Positions 37,151 to 46,935 of a stretch of 64,000 nucleotides of DNA are shown here, piece by piece. The notes below the pieces were generated by a model. It was given only the letters and a program-made list of their open reading frames with translations. It was not told the DNA's origin and searched no databases. This DNA comes from Rheinheimera sp. (GTDB lineage Bacteria > Pseudomonadota > Gammaproteobacteria > Enterobacterales > Alteromonadaceae): assembly GCA_003543135.1 (NCBI GenBank), contig DPJG01000018.1, forward strand, positions 186,001-250,000, written 5' to 3'. Numbering within the stretch: position 1 is the first letter of the stretch; every line of letters starts with the position of its first letter. The position numbers were made by a program, and so were the translations under genes.

Positions 37151-37275
37151 GTTCGACACCCTTGGGATGGTCTGGGAGGTTGTGTGACCAACCAACGGTG
37201 TTCGCAGTGGCGAATGGTTTCGACATTGACACCTGCAGCGTTGGCCAACTGGCCAATGGTGAAGTTCCTGTTCAT
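37151..37275 (-). pseudogene. MerR-family regulator, N-terminal fragment
   Basis: From ATG 37275 it encodes MNRNFTIGQLANAAGVNVET and then a degraded continuation ending PPRPSQGC, i.e. the DNA-binding half of a mercury/zinc-type MerR protein. The IS10-like element interrupts it at about codon 42. The sequence beyond the element does not continue the gene and soon meets a stop, so it was broken before the insertion. No mer or pbr genes are adjacent. Confidence 0.75.
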
Positions 37276-37473
37276 GACCAGAGCGTTCCCAGTGATACGG
37301 CATAGAGATTGTCACCAAAAGCGGTAGTTTGATCCCCATCGTAGAGCAGGATGCCGATTTGGAGGCGATCGCCAGCGATGCTTTGAAAACGTTTCAGACC
37401 GGAAAAATCCTTGGCACTCAACGTTGCCGCTGCCTTAGCTTCAATGGCGAAAAAGTCGCCCCCGGCGTTTTTT
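37272..37473 (-). pseudogene. DUF4143-type ATPase, C-terminal fragment
   Basis: In one leftward frame, preceded by a stop, the segment reads GGDFFAIEAKAAATLSAKDF followed by GLKRF and ILLYDGDQ, ending LGTLWS and TGA. This matches the nuclease-like C-terminal domain of AAA+DUF4143 proteins. The ATPase part is absent. Its TGA overlaps the merR-fragment ATG, suggesting that the two were once neighbouring genes. Confidence 0.6.
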
Positions 37474-37766
37474 CATGTTTCATTGAAATAAACCCCGGAG
37501 ATAGTTAGACTTCCATCGTTTGGCAACCGTCAGGCCTATTTAAAATTAACGGCGGCGGAGACTGGGATTGTGCTCGGGAAAGGTATCGGCACCGGAATGA
37601 TAATTGATTATTGCCTTACATCAAGGTAAGTGCGATACATGAAACTGCCTACCCGCGGTTAAAGTCGGCGTATTCCGAGCGGGAATTAGCGGAGATTTAC
37701 ACACCCACTCCTGATGAGCTGGCTTTTGTTTGTAGAACACGCCGGACGGTTTAAGTATGTAAGCCA
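37474..37766. other. Noncoding remnant before copD end
   Basis: About 290 bp with no believable gene in any frame and no clear hairpin; probably leftover of earlier rearrangement. Confidence 0.4.
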
Positions 37767-38627
37767 TCAACGTTCCAGCCCAATAATGGCTGTCGCTAAT
37801 GCTGTAAGCCCCAGCACTAATCCTCCCACGACCATTTCAATGACAATCGACTTTCGTAATCGATAGACAATATCAGCCGTTGGTAAACGAGGTACAAGCA
37901 CTAGCTTGTTTAATGCGCCAAGTCCAAGCAATAAAGTTACAGCAAACAGTTTGGCGAGCATGGTTTGTCCATAACTATCCTGAAACAGCAAACGAAAATC
38001 ATCCAATAAAAACAACAACATGAATAGCCCAGCAATGAGCAATGCAGGGATAAAAAAGAGCGCAATTTTACCAAATTTAAGCATGATGCGACGCATCAGT
38101 TCCAAATCTGCGATCGTTGTCACTTTCCACAACGGCAAGAGAGACCCCAGCCACATGCCAATTGCTACAACATGTATTAAAAGAGACAGATGCACATACC
38201 AGTGAGAGTCAACAAGATGGCCTGCAAACCAAAAAGAGAGCACAACAAGAAAAGTTCCTGAGGTGACCAATTGCAGACATGTCGAGTTTTTTATTTTATC
38301 CAGCGCCCCAACAAAACAGCCCAAAAAGCCAATAAAGGCCAGACCCCATGACCACCCTAACGTACTATCGAGAAGCATTGTTAAGGTGTCCCAGTCCGAC
38401 AAACTGCTAATACTCAGTCCTCCAAACATAAACAGCTGACTTAAGCATGAAATCACAATACTAATCATGCCAATCAACGAGCCCCAACGGATATAGCAAC
38501 GTAGCCACTCCACAATACCCGTGTGGTTTTCGCTCAAGCCTCGAAGAAACAAACCTCCTATTACAGCGGCAGTTGCTGCATAGAACATAACTCGTGCTAG
38601 CCAAGAAGATATTTCGATGATGTCCAC
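37767..38627 (-). CDS. copD: Copper resistance membrane protein CopD
   Basis: A 286-residue inner-membrane protein with about eight helices, of the CopD/PcoD family. The conserved signature LIHVVAIGMWLGSLLPLW lies in the middle, with further His in FWFAGHLVDSHWYVHLS. It works with CopC in copper movement across the inner membrane; direction is debated. It is the last gene of the leftward operon, following copC after 47 bp with a hairpin in between. Confidence 0.9.
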   Translation of the reverse strand: MDIIEISSWLARVMFYAATAAVIGGLFLRGLSENHTGIVEWLRCYIRWGSLIGMISIVISCLSQLFMFGGLSISSLSDWDTLTMLLDSTLGWSWGLAFIGFLGCFVGALDKIKNSTCLQLVTSGTFLVVLSFWFAGHLVDSHWYVHLSLLIHVVAIGMWLGSLLPLWKVTTIADLELMRRIMLKFGKIALFFIPALLIAGLFMLLFLLDDFRLLFQDSYGQTMLAKLFAVTLLLGLGALNKLVLVPRLPTADIVYRLRKSIVIEMVVGGLVLGLTALATAIIGLER

Positions 38628-38641
38628 TCTAAGATCCTAAA

Positions 38642-38660
38642 GAGGGAGCATAGCTCCCTC
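38642..38660 (-). terminator. Hairpin between copC and copD
   Basis: Perfect stem GAGGGAGC/GCTCCCTC with a 3-base loop, followed by TTTA on the minus strand. It could partly terminate or process the message so that copD is made at a lower level. Confidence 0.55.
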
Positions 38661-38674
38661 GGTTGTTACAAAAA

Positions 38675-39469
38675 TCAATTTGACCAATGGATGTGGGTGA
38701 TTAACCACGCATCGTCTTGCTTTTGCAATGTGATGGTTTCCATCCCTTCGCGATCAACAATTTTTCCTTTGTAGGTTCCATTCACCTTGGAACGTGATAA
38801 AGACACAGCACTGCTTCCTGATACGGTTACATGGTGCTCAAGCGTTTTCACCGACATTTCTTTGAGGTATGCCATATCTGCTGACATATGATGTTGTTCA
38901 TACTCAGCTTCAGAACGCTCAACACCACCACCTTCAAAAATAATCACATTGTCAGCTAACAATCGTTTTACAGTGGCCTTGTCTCCATCTTTCAATGCTT
39001 TATGAAACTGTAAAACGGCTTTAGCAGCGTCAAGCTCCATTCCTGTCAATAAGACCGGTTTGTCATCTTGTGCAGCAACGTGAGCCGTTGCACTGGCCGT
39101 TGGCTCCACGACAAACCGGAAGTTCCCATCAATTTTATGTCCGTCATCTCCCATTGCCATCCACCCCACGCTATAAGAGGTGTTTGGTAATGGTGTTCCG
39201 ACTCCAATGTCAAACCGGGATTGTTTCGTTGAAGACCGTGCAAAATCAGTGGGGATAGTATTCCCGGCGGCGTCAGTCAGCGTAAAAGTCATCAAGCGGA
39301 TTGAAGCACCAAATTCAACGCTGATCTGACGAACTTCCGGAACAGTTTGTCCATCAGCCGGCACTGAAGATTTCAGACTGGTATGGGCGAACGCTGTCGC
39401 TGAGAACAACCCGACACATACTATCGTGAATAGTATGAGCTGACGTTGTATGTTGAGAAGAGTAAGCAT
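38675..39469 (-). CDS. CopC copper-binding protein fused to a SnoaL/DUF4440-like domain
   Basis: A 264-residue periplasmic protein. After a signal peptide the mature chain starts HTSLKSSVPADG, the N-terminal His being the Cu(II) ligand of CopC; the domain runs to about residue 122 (GDDGHKIDGNFRFVVEP contributes the second His). A linker of about 15 residues leads to a second domain (about 143-264: AVLQFHKALKDGDKATVKRL, EGGGVERSEAEYEQHH, WLITHIHWSN) typical of NTF2-like SnoaL/DUF4440 folds. Standard CopC stops at about 125 residues. The second domain may bind metal or another partner through its His residues. Located between the CusF-like gene and copD. Confidence 0.85.
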   Translation of the reverse strand: MLTLLNIQRQLILFTIVCVGLFSATAFAHTSLKSSVPADGQTVPEVRQISVEFGASIRLMTFTLTDAAGNTIPTDFARSSTKQSRFDIGVGTPLPNTSYSVGWMAMGDDGHKIDGNFRFVVEPTASATAHVAAQDDKPVLLTGMELDAAKAVLQFHKALKDGDKATVKRLLADNVIIFEGGGVERSEAEYEQHHMSADMAYLKEMSVKTLEHHVTVSGSSAVSLSRSKVNGTYKGKIVDREGMETITLQKQDDAWLITHIHWSN

Positions 39470-39481
39470 CTAGTGAATTCC

Positions 39482-39838
39482 TTAGTGACCTTTGTGTTGC
39501 ATTTTTTCAAGTGAAGTCACAACGAGAGCAGTACCCTTTTTCTCTGCTTTAAACTGCACCATATCTCCTTCGCTTAAACCGCTGAAGAGTGCTTTGTCTT
39601 CGATTTGGAACACCATCGTCATCCCTGGCATTTTAAGATTTTTGATCGCCTCATGTTTTAAGGTGATTTTTCCATTGTCCGGATCGAGCTTGCGAATAGT
39701 CGCCATCGTCATTTGCGATGCTTCGGCTGTAACCTCAGCCTGATGTGCATCATGTGCATGCTCTTCTTGTGCAATGACAGGAACAGCTGTTGTTGCCATA
39801 AAAGCCAGAGCTAAAAGTTTTAAATTGATAGTTTTCAT
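39482..39838 (-). CDS. CusF-like periplasmic metallochaperone
   Basis: A 118-residue periplasmic protein: signal peptide ending VIA, a His-rich stretch (EEHAHDAHQ), then the five-stranded CusF domain. The binding motif reads HEAIKNLKMPGMTMVF: the His and the two Met ligands of CusF are kept, but the tryptophan that covers the metal in CusF (as in HEAIPAVGWPAMTM of silF here) is replaced by Met. Binding may be altered. Precedes copC by 12 bp; follows the multicopper oxidase. Confidence 0.88.
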   Translation of the reverse strand: MKTINLKLLALAFMATTAVPVIAQEEHAHDAHQAEVTAEASQMTMATIRKLDPDNGKITLKHEAIKNLKMPGMTMVFQIEDKALFSGLSEGDMVQFKAEKKGTALVVTSLEKMQHKGH

Positions 39839-39854
39839 AAATCACCTTTATTGG

Positions 39855-41270
39855 TTAGTTGTGGCCACTGTGGGCTTTTGGTTTGCGAACTTTCATTTCT
39901 ACGGTACTTTGAGGGGTTTGCTTCAAAGGCATCAGGTTACCGCCCTGCTCTTTTGAACGAGTAGGTTGGCCGACATCTCCTGTCCATTCTCTGGCAACGG
40001 TTCCTTCCGGGTGTTTGAACCAACCCGGATCTTTGTAATCATTGGGAGCTTGATCTTCACGCACTTTAAGTACGCTAAACATGCCCCCCATTTCAACCGA
40101 ACCAAAAGGTCCATCTCCTGTCATCATTGGCAATGTATTGTCTGGTAATGGCATTGTCATTTCGGCCATATCAGCCATGCCGCGTTCACCCATCACCATA
40201 TAATCGGGTACCAGAGTATGGATTTTTTTGCTGAGTCCGCTGTGATCAACACCAATCATCGTGGGGATGTCATGACCCATAGCATTCATGGTGTGATGAG
40301 ACTTGTGACAATGAAATGCCCAGTCGCCCACTTCATCAGCAAGGAATTCAATCTGACGCATTTGTCCAACCGCAATATCAGTCGTGACCTCAGGCCAACG
40401 GCTGCCTGGTGGGGTTGGACCGCCATCTGTACCCGTCACCGTGAACTCATGTCCGTGAACATGAATTGGATGGTTGGTCATCGTCAGATTGCCCACCCGG
40501 ATCCGTACGTTGTCATTTTTACGAACAACCAGAGGATCGATCCCTGGGAATGTCCGGCTGTTCCACGTCCACAAATTGAAATCCAACATCGTCATTATTT
40601 TTGGTGTGTAGCTACCAGGTTCAATGTCATACGCATTCAGCAAAAATACGAAGTCTCTGTCCACTTCAGCGATGTGAGGATGAGCTTCTTTTGGGTGCGT
40701 GATCCAAAATCCCATCATTCCCATCGCCATCTGCACCATTTCATCCGCATGCGGGTGATACATGAAGGTGCCTGGGCGACGCGCAACAAATTCATAGACG
40801 AAGGTTTTTCCTGATGGAATGGCAGGCTGATTTAATCCGGCAACCCCATCCATGCCATTTGGCAGCCTTTGTCCATGCCAGTGTATAGAAGTATGTTCCG
40901 GTAATTTGTTCGTCACAAAAATACGGACTCGGTCTCCCTCAACGACTTCAATTGTCGGGCCAGGAGACTGACCGTTATAGCCCCACAAGTGGGCTTTCAT
41001 CCCAGGAGCCAACTCGCGCACCACAGGCTCAGCAACCAAATGAAACTCTTTAACCCCATTGTTCATCCGCCATGGCAAAGTCCAGCCATTCAGTGTAACG
41101 ACAGGATTGTAGGGTCTTCCATTTGCTGGCATCAACGGTGGCATAGTATCCGGAGATGTTTGACTAATGACTTCAGGTACCCCGGCCAGCGCCGAGCGAC
41201 TGACGGAGGCAATACCAACGCCAGCGGCAATAGTACCCAAGCCTTTGAGTAAATCACGACGAGAATACAT
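39855..41270 (-). CDS. Multicopper oxidase, Tat-exported
   Basis: A 471-residue periplasmic laccase-type oxidase. It begins MYSRRDLLKGLG, a twin-arginine signal. All four copper motifs are visible: HWHGQRLPNG, HPHADEM, HPIHVHGHEF and HCHKSHHTMNAMGH; the last supplies the type 1 site His-Cys-His with axial Met. Methionine-rich segments (MAEMTMPLPDNTLPMM) between domains resemble the Cu(I)-binding inserts of CueO/CopA oxidases. It probably oxidises Cu(I) to less toxic Cu(II). It is shorter than classical CopA/PcoA (about 600) and closer to the group linked to CopC/CusF operons. Confidence 0.92.
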   Translation of the reverse strand: MYSRRDLLKGLGTIAAGVGIASVSRSALAGVPEVISQTSPDTMPPLMPANGRPYNPVVTLNGWTLPWRMNNGVKEFHLVAEPVVRELAPGMKAHLWGYNGQSPGPTIEVVEGDRVRIFVTNKLPEHTSIHWHGQRLPNGMDGVAGLNQPAIPSGKTFVYEFVARRPGTFMYHPHADEMVQMAMGMMGFWITHPKEAHPHIAEVDRDFVFLLNAYDIEPGSYTPKIMTMLDFNLWTWNSRTFPGIDPLVVRKNDNVRIRVGNLTMTNHPIHVHGHEFTVTGTDGGPTPPGSRWPEVTTDIAVGQMRQIEFLADEVGDWAFHCHKSHHTMNAMGHDIPTMIGVDHSGLSKKIHTLVPDYMVMGERGMADMAEMTMPLPDNTLPMMTGDGPFGSVEMGGMFSVLKVREDQAPNDYKDPGWFKHPEGTVAREWTGDVGQPTRSKEQGGNLMPLKQTPQSTVEMKVRKPKAHSGHN

Positions 41271-41279
41271 AAGAACTCC

Positions 41280-42713
41280 TTAATGGTCTGCGCTTTCGGC
41301 GTTGGCCGCGGCTTTAGTTTGGTCAGTGTTGTCAACAACGGCTGGAGTGCCAATCAAGGCCAGATCTAACTGGGATTTAGCCACCCAAAAGTCTTTTGTT
41401 GCATTTACATAGCCAGTGACTGCTGAAATTTGAGTCCGGGCATCTGCAATAAGCTCAAATACACTGATAAACATACCGTTGTAACGCAGCTGATTTTCTT
41501 CAGCGATTTGTTTCTGGATCGGCAATACAGTGTTTTTGTAGTGTGCTGCAACATCATACGTTGAGCGGTAGTGTAGATAGTTTTCTCTTATTTCTGAGCG
41601 GGCGTTTACCCCCGTAGCTGCAGCTTCATTAAAAGCTTGCCAATACTCTGCTTCGACTTTTCTGGCACGATAGTTCCCCCAATCAAAAATAGGTAACTCC
41701 AGTGACGCGCTGTAACTTCGTTCACTACTGTCTTTTGTATTACCACCGACATCAAGATCGAACGCATTGATAAAACGAGTGGCTTTTGTTAACCCAGCAT
41801 TATTAGCGATCATCTGCAGCTTCATTTTTGCCAGTTTTACATCCAGCCGTTGTTCCAAGGCGTTTGCTTCGAATTCATCGATTTGTCTGACCTCTGTTGG
41901 TAGTTCAGGTAAGCGTTCGGGTAGCTTCACTGTTTGGGAACTGCTCCACAATCCCAACAAACGGTTCAATTGTTCGGTACTTGAGTAAACAGCTTGTTGG
42001 GCCATAACTAAGTTTAAGGTAGCGTCACTCAGTTGTCCTTGCTCACGCAAGTAATCCAGTTTGCTGAAGTTGCCAACTGCGGTCATCCGTTTCGCGAGTT
42101 CCGCACTTGCTTGCGTCGTGGTATGCACTTTTTCTATATAGCGCAGCACCTCGCGAGCCGCGACTGCATTCCAGTACGCAATTTTCGTGTCGTTGATCAT
42201 GCTTGCGATTTCTTGTGCAGTCTTTAATCTTTCCTGCAAAAAACGCTGATTTTCAATCTCACGAACTTTCGGTAAAGTCAAAAGAGATAACAGATTGATA
42301 CCAAATTCCAACTCAGTAGAATACGAGCCATCTGAAGTGCTGCGTGTGAGCTTTATGCCAGGATTTGGCAGTTGGGTAGCCTGCTGCAATTCAACAGCGG
42401 AAATGCCTAAACTATGGAGCGCTGCTTGTATCGACTTGTTATTGAGTGTCGCAATTTCAACTGCAGAGTCTAAAGTCAGAGGCTGCAGCAATAGAGCATT
42501 TACCCGCTGATCGACACTTCGTTGTTGCTCATTGTCTTGAATCAGCATTAAAGGTGTAGGCGCTATGCTGGCAATTTCCTTTTGAATTACATCAACGCTA
42601 TTTCCTGGATCAACCGCACAGCCTGACAGGATAAACACGATGCTTATGGCTAAGAACGATGCTTTTGGCGACGGAAGACTTACTGTATTGGCTCTGTATG
42701 TATGCACTCGCAT
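41280..42713 (-). CDS. TolC-family outer-membrane lipoprotein of copper operon
   Basis: A 477-residue outer-membrane factor. The hydrophobic leader ends in a lipobox (IFILSGC near residue 32), so it is lipid-anchored. Two OEP repeats follow, beginning LTLDSAVEIATLNNKSIQAA, with long coiled-coil helices. No RND pump is adjacent, but multicopper oxidase operons often carry such a gene. It overlaps the upstream 108-residue gene by one base and lies 9 bp before the oxidase gene. Confidence 0.88.
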   Translation of the reverse strand: MRVHTYRANTVSLPSPKASFLAISIVFILSGCAVDPGNSVDVIQKEIASIAPTPLMLIQDNEQQRSVDQRVNALLLQPLTLDSAVEIATLNNKSIQAALHSLGISAVELQQATQLPNPGIKLTRSTSDGSYSTELEFGINLLSLLTLPKVREIENQRFLQERLKTAQEIASMINDTKIAYWNAVAAREVLRYIEKVHTTTQASAELAKRMTAVGNFSKLDYLREQGQLSDATLNLVMAQQAVYSSTEQLNRLLGLWSSSQTVKLPERLPELPTEVRQIDEFEANALEQRLDVKLAKMKLQMIANNAGLTKATRFINAFDLDVGGNTKDSSERSYSASLELPIFDWGNYRARKVEAEYWQAFNEAAATGVNARSEIRENYLHYRSTYDVAAHYKNTVLPIQKQIAEENQLRYNGMFISVFELIADARTQISAVTGYVNATKDFWVAKSQLDLALIGTPAVVDNTDQTKAAANAESADH

Positions 42714-43039
42714 TACTTGTGCCCCTCATGGTTTTCCGACACCGGCTTATGGTGAGTTTTATGTGGGTCCTCGCCATCTGAAGCGGCTTCTGTGGCATAG
42801 AACATCCACCCACCTATTTCTCCGACACGCTGATTTGTCTCTTTCCAGGGGGAAACCGCTGGGGCTTTGACTTGAATTACATTGACCGGAACATAGGTGA
42901 TGGTCAGGCCCTGTGCATCAGATCGTAATGACTCAGGCATAGGAAGCTCTGCAGCCTCCAGACTTGATAACGGCAATAATGCAGATAGCACGAACAGAGT
43001 TGAGTGTTTTCCCCAACACTTAAATCGTTTACTTTTCAT
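42713..43039 (-). CDS. Small exported His-rich protein
   Basis: 108 residues: signal peptide about 1-29, a short beta-rich part (GLTITYVPVNVIQVKAPAVS), and a His-rich tail (DPHKTHHKPVSENHEGHK) suited to metal binding. First gene of the leftward oxidase operon, overlapping the TolC-type gene. Family not recognised; a periplasmic copper buffer is plausible. Confidence 0.68.
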   Translation of the reverse strand: MKSKRFKCWGKHSTLFVLSALLPLSSLEAAELPMPESLRSDAQGLTITYVPVNVIQVKAPAVSPWKETNQRVGEIGGWMFYATEAASDGEDPHKTHHKPVSENHEGHK

Positions 43040-43145
43040 ACAAAAGATCTCTTCAAACTGAAATTAAAACAGCTTAGCCGAACAGCCAACAATGATGATC
43101 AAAGTTGCAGATAAATGACTCGGCTAATGTCGTTAGTCGTGAAGA

Positions 43146-43520
43146 TTAAGCAAATTTAGGTGGTCGTTCCTGAGTCGGAATAATGGTGCTGGAATGGAAG
43201 TAAGTGTATTGAAGAACTTTGTCATGAGTATCACTGACTGATACTTCGGGGGTGACAGGAAAGGCAGCACAGTGGATATTACAGCAGTCATCACATGCCT
43301 GACAACCACTGGTCAAATCCATATCAATCGGTGAATTTGTATCCGAAACCGGTGAAACATTCGCATGTCCATGCTCGGCCATCATGTCTTGATGATGTGT
43401 CGTCATACTTGCTTCAACGTTGGTAGGAACCGTCTGGCAATGCACCATAGCATAAAGCCCCGTCCCCTTAAGAAGAAACAGACTTAACAATGCAATGATG
43501 ACCCAAGTTTGACGAAGCAT
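43146..43520 (-). CDS. Small exported Cys-rich protein, copper-associated
   Basis: 124 residues with an N-terminal membrane/signal helix, a His/Met segment (MTTHHQDMMAEHGHAN) and the Cys cluster CQACDDCCNIHC near residues 86-97, resembling the protein at 29767 in design but not closely in sequence. It precedes the oxidase operon by 106 bp, so it may share its promoter. Likely metal binding, inferred. Confidence 0.68.
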   Translation of the reverse strand: MLRQTWVIIALLSLFLLKGTGLYAMVHCQTVPTNVEASMTTHHQDMMAEHGHANVSPVSDTNSPIDMDLTSGCQACDDCCNIHCAAFPVTPEVSVSDTHDKVLQYTYFHSSTIIPTQERPPKFA

Positions 43521-43739
43521 GAAAATACTCTAGGTTGATTCCGTATTAAGATAAAGCTGTTTGCATAAAAGTTCAACCTAACTTCACCCACTTCGTTTAA
43601 ATGTGAACAAAATGGGCTATGGTTCTTGCCATCAAAATCGCTGCGTCGCCATGCCTGAACAGAGTAATAGCATAGTAGCGTCTATGTAGCTGTCAGAGGA
43701 TATTAATGTAAAATGTGATATTGCAAAGGAGCTAAAAAA
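43521..43739. other. Intergenic region between oxidase operon start and cus operon end
   Basis: About 220 bp holding the promoter of the leftward Cys-rich/oxidase operon. No clear MerR-type or CusR-type dyad was seen. Confidence 0.4.
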
Positions 43740-43766
43740 CCAGCCTCTGATTTAATCTGAGGCTGG
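43740..43766 (-). terminator. Intrinsic terminator of the cusCBA operon
   Basis: Leftward stem CCAGCCTC/GAGGCTGG followed on the minus strand by TTTTTT, about 30 bp after the cusA stop. Confidence 0.85.
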
Positions 43767-43794
43767 AAGCTACTATCATTGGGAGTTATGTGTC

Positions 43795-46700
43795 TTAGAC
43801 TTTTACATTCGTTCCTCGACGAGGCCGATACATCAGGTAATAAGCTGCTGGGATCACAAACATGGACAGCAGCGGCGCAGAAATCATTCCGCCGACCATA
43901 GGGGCCGCTATGCGTTGCATAATCTCACTGCCAGTACCTGCGCCCCATAGAATGGGTAAAAGACCAGCCAGGATCACCGCAACTGTCATGGCTTTGGGCC
44001 GTACACGTAACACTGCCCCTTCACGAATGGCGTCCAACAAATCAGCTTCACTGGTTTGATTTTGGTCGGTTCGTGCACGCCACGCCTGTTTGAGGTAAAG
44101 CAGCATGATCACACCGAATTCGGCAGCAACACCGGCGAGGGCGATAAAACCTACCACGCTGGCAACAGACAGATTGTGGCCAAGACCAAACAACAACCAG
44201 ATCCCGCCGACCAGTGCAAAGGGCAAGGTTGCCATCAATAGCAAAGTCTCAGCAAAATGCTTAAAGGTCAGGTAAAGCAGGATAAAAATGATCAGCAAAG
44301 TGAAGGGCACAACCAGCTTTAGCTTCTCTGTGGCTCGTTCAAGAAATTCGAATTGTCCTGACCAGGACACCGAGTAACCTGGTGGTAATTTGACCTGCTC
44401 AGCTACAGCCTGCTGCATCTCCAGCACTGCACTGCCCAGGTCGCGACCTCGCAGATCCACATACACAAAGCCTGCCAAACGGGCGTTCTCACTTCGCAGC
44501 ATAGGTGGCCCATCCTCGATACGAATGTCTGCTACATCACTAAGTATCAGCTGCTGCCCTTTGGGTGTAACAATAGGCAAACTGCGTAACAGCGCTAGTG
44601 AATCCCGGACCTCACGTGGGTAACGAAGGTTGATGGGGTAACGCTGCAGCCCTTCAATAGTTTCGCCAATGTTCATCCCGCCCACAGCACTGGCGACAAT
44701 CAACTGGACGTCAGCGATATTCAGTCCATACCGAGCCGCCCGCTCGCGCTGGATATCGATATCAACATAACGTCATCCGGTCAAACGCTCTGCAAAAGCG
44801 CTGGTTACTCCGGGTATCTGTTTAACCTTTTGCTCAATCTCTTTTGTCAGTTGATTTATCACCGAAAGATCGCTGCCCAACACCTTCACCCCTACCGGAC
44901 TTTTGATACCAGTTGCCAGCATATCGATACGGTTACGGATCGGAGGGATCCAGATATTTGTCAGGCCCGGCACCCGCACTGTTCTGTCCAGTTCTTCAAT
45001 GATTTTTTCCGCCGTCATCCCTGAACGCCATTCGCTTTTGGGTTTAAACTGAATGGTGGTTTCAAACATAACCAGCGGTGCTGGATCCGTTGCAGTATCT
45101 GCTCTGCCCGCTTTTCCGTATACACTGGCAACTTCGGGTACTGTTTTGATCAGACGATCGGTTTGCTGCAGTAACTGTGCAGCTTTACTGACGGACAGGC
45201 CAGGAAGTGCCGTTGGCATATACAGCAGATCACCTTCGTCAAGAGGCGGCATAAACTCAGTGCCAAGATGTTGCAATGGCCATAAGCTGGCCACAAAAAC
45301 CAAAAAGGCAAATACAATGGTGCTCCAGGGAAAACGCAATACCACATTGAGTAAAGGGCGGTAAGCAGCGCTTAACCAGCGATTAAGCGGATTCTTTTGC
45401 TCAGCAGGGATCCGGCCGCGGATCAGGTAGCCCATTAGTACGGGGATCAAAGTGACCGCCAGACCAGCACTGGCTGCCATAGCATAGGTTTTGGTAAAGG
45501 CCAGCGGCGAAAACAGCCGTCCTTCTTGTGCCTCTAATGTAAAAACCGGCACAAATGACAGCGTAATGATCAGCAGAGAAAAAAACAGCGCAGGACCTAC
45601 CTCGGCAGCTGCATCGGCGATCACCCGCCAACGAGTTTCGCCGTGCAGCAACTCCCCAGGATGATCCTGATGCCATTTCTCCAGATGTTTATGAGCGTTT
45701 TCAATCATTACCACAGCAGCGTCAACCATAGCACCTATGGCAATGGCAATGCCGCCCAATGACATAATGTTGGCATTGACCCCCTGCCAATGCATCACAA
45801 TAAATGCGGCCAGAATACCCAAAGGCAAAGAGACAATAGCCACCAAAGCTGAGCGGAGATGGAATAAAAACAGCGCACAAACGACAGCAACAACAGCAAA
45901 CTCCTCAAGCAGTTTGAAGCTAAGATTCTCAATGGCTCTTTCTATCAGTCCGGAGCGGTCATAAGTCGGCACTATATCCACACCGGTCGGCAGACTCTTC
46001 TTCAACGTCGTCAATTTTGTTTTGACCGCCGCTATGGTGGCTAAGGCGTTCTCACCGGAGCGCATAATAATCACGCCCCCAACGGCTTCGCCCTCACCGT
46101 CCAGCTCGCCTATCCCCCTGCGCATCTCTGGCCCTATCTGAACATGGGCAACGTCACCCAGCAAAACCGATACTCCTGCATCCGTTGTTGTCAGTGGAAT
46201 AGCACGAAAGTCGTCCAATGTTTGCAGGTAGCCTGAGGCTCGTACCATAAACTCGGCCTCGCCCATTTCCAGTACCGATCCACCGGATTCCTGATTAGCA
46301 CGGCGAATGGCCTCGATCACTTGCTCTACAGGAATACGATAAGCAGCAAGTTTGTCCGGGTTCAGCACCACTTGATACTGCCGTACCATACCGCCGATGG
46401 TGGCGACTTCAGCCACTCCCGATATTGTCTTTAATTCAAACTTGAGAAACCAGTCTTGCAAGCTGCGCAGCTGGGCCAGATCCTGCTGACCAGAGCGGTC
46501 GATTAATGCGTACTGGTAAATCCAGCCCACCCCTGTCGCATCAGGACCAAGCGCTGAGCTGGCGCCCGGAGGTAGCCGGGATTGCGCCTGATTGAGGTAT
46601 TCAAGTACCCGCCAACGAGCCCAATAGAGATCAGTCCCATCTTCGAACAACACATACACATAACTGTCGCCAAAAAACGAATAACCACGCACCACCCGCG

Positions 46701-46935
46701 CCCCAGGCACTGACAACATAGTGGTCGTCATCGGATAGGTGATCTGATTTTCAATCAGCTGAGGTGCTTGCCCTGGCCAACTGGTACGAACGATCACCTG
46801 AGTGTCCGACAGATCTGGCAAAGCATCCAGCGGCGTCCGAAGTAAAGAGATGACACCCCATGCAGCTATTAGCAAGGTGGCAAGCAAAACCAGAATGCGG
46901 TTGGTGATAGACCAGTGGATCAAACGGGCAATCAT
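43795..46935 (-). pseudogene. cusA: CusA heavy-metal RND permease with one in-frame stop
   Basis: The 1046-codon frame is complete and collinear with CusA/SilA, except for TGA at 44775-44773 where relatives have a Gly codon (ERLTG-stop-RYVDIDI; SilA here reads [12 protein letters not shown]). GGA to TGA is a single base change. Before the stop: [20 protein letters not shown] region and helix-4 motif [18 protein letters not shown]; after it: the second periplasmic half and last six helices. A truncated 720-residue product would lack half the transporter, so Cu/Ag efflux by this copy is probably lost. Confidence 0.9.

Noticed and set aside
37151-37275. A mercury resistance operon start
   Set aside because: Only the N-terminal part of a MerR-type protein is present, already degraded, with no merT, merP or merA nearby.
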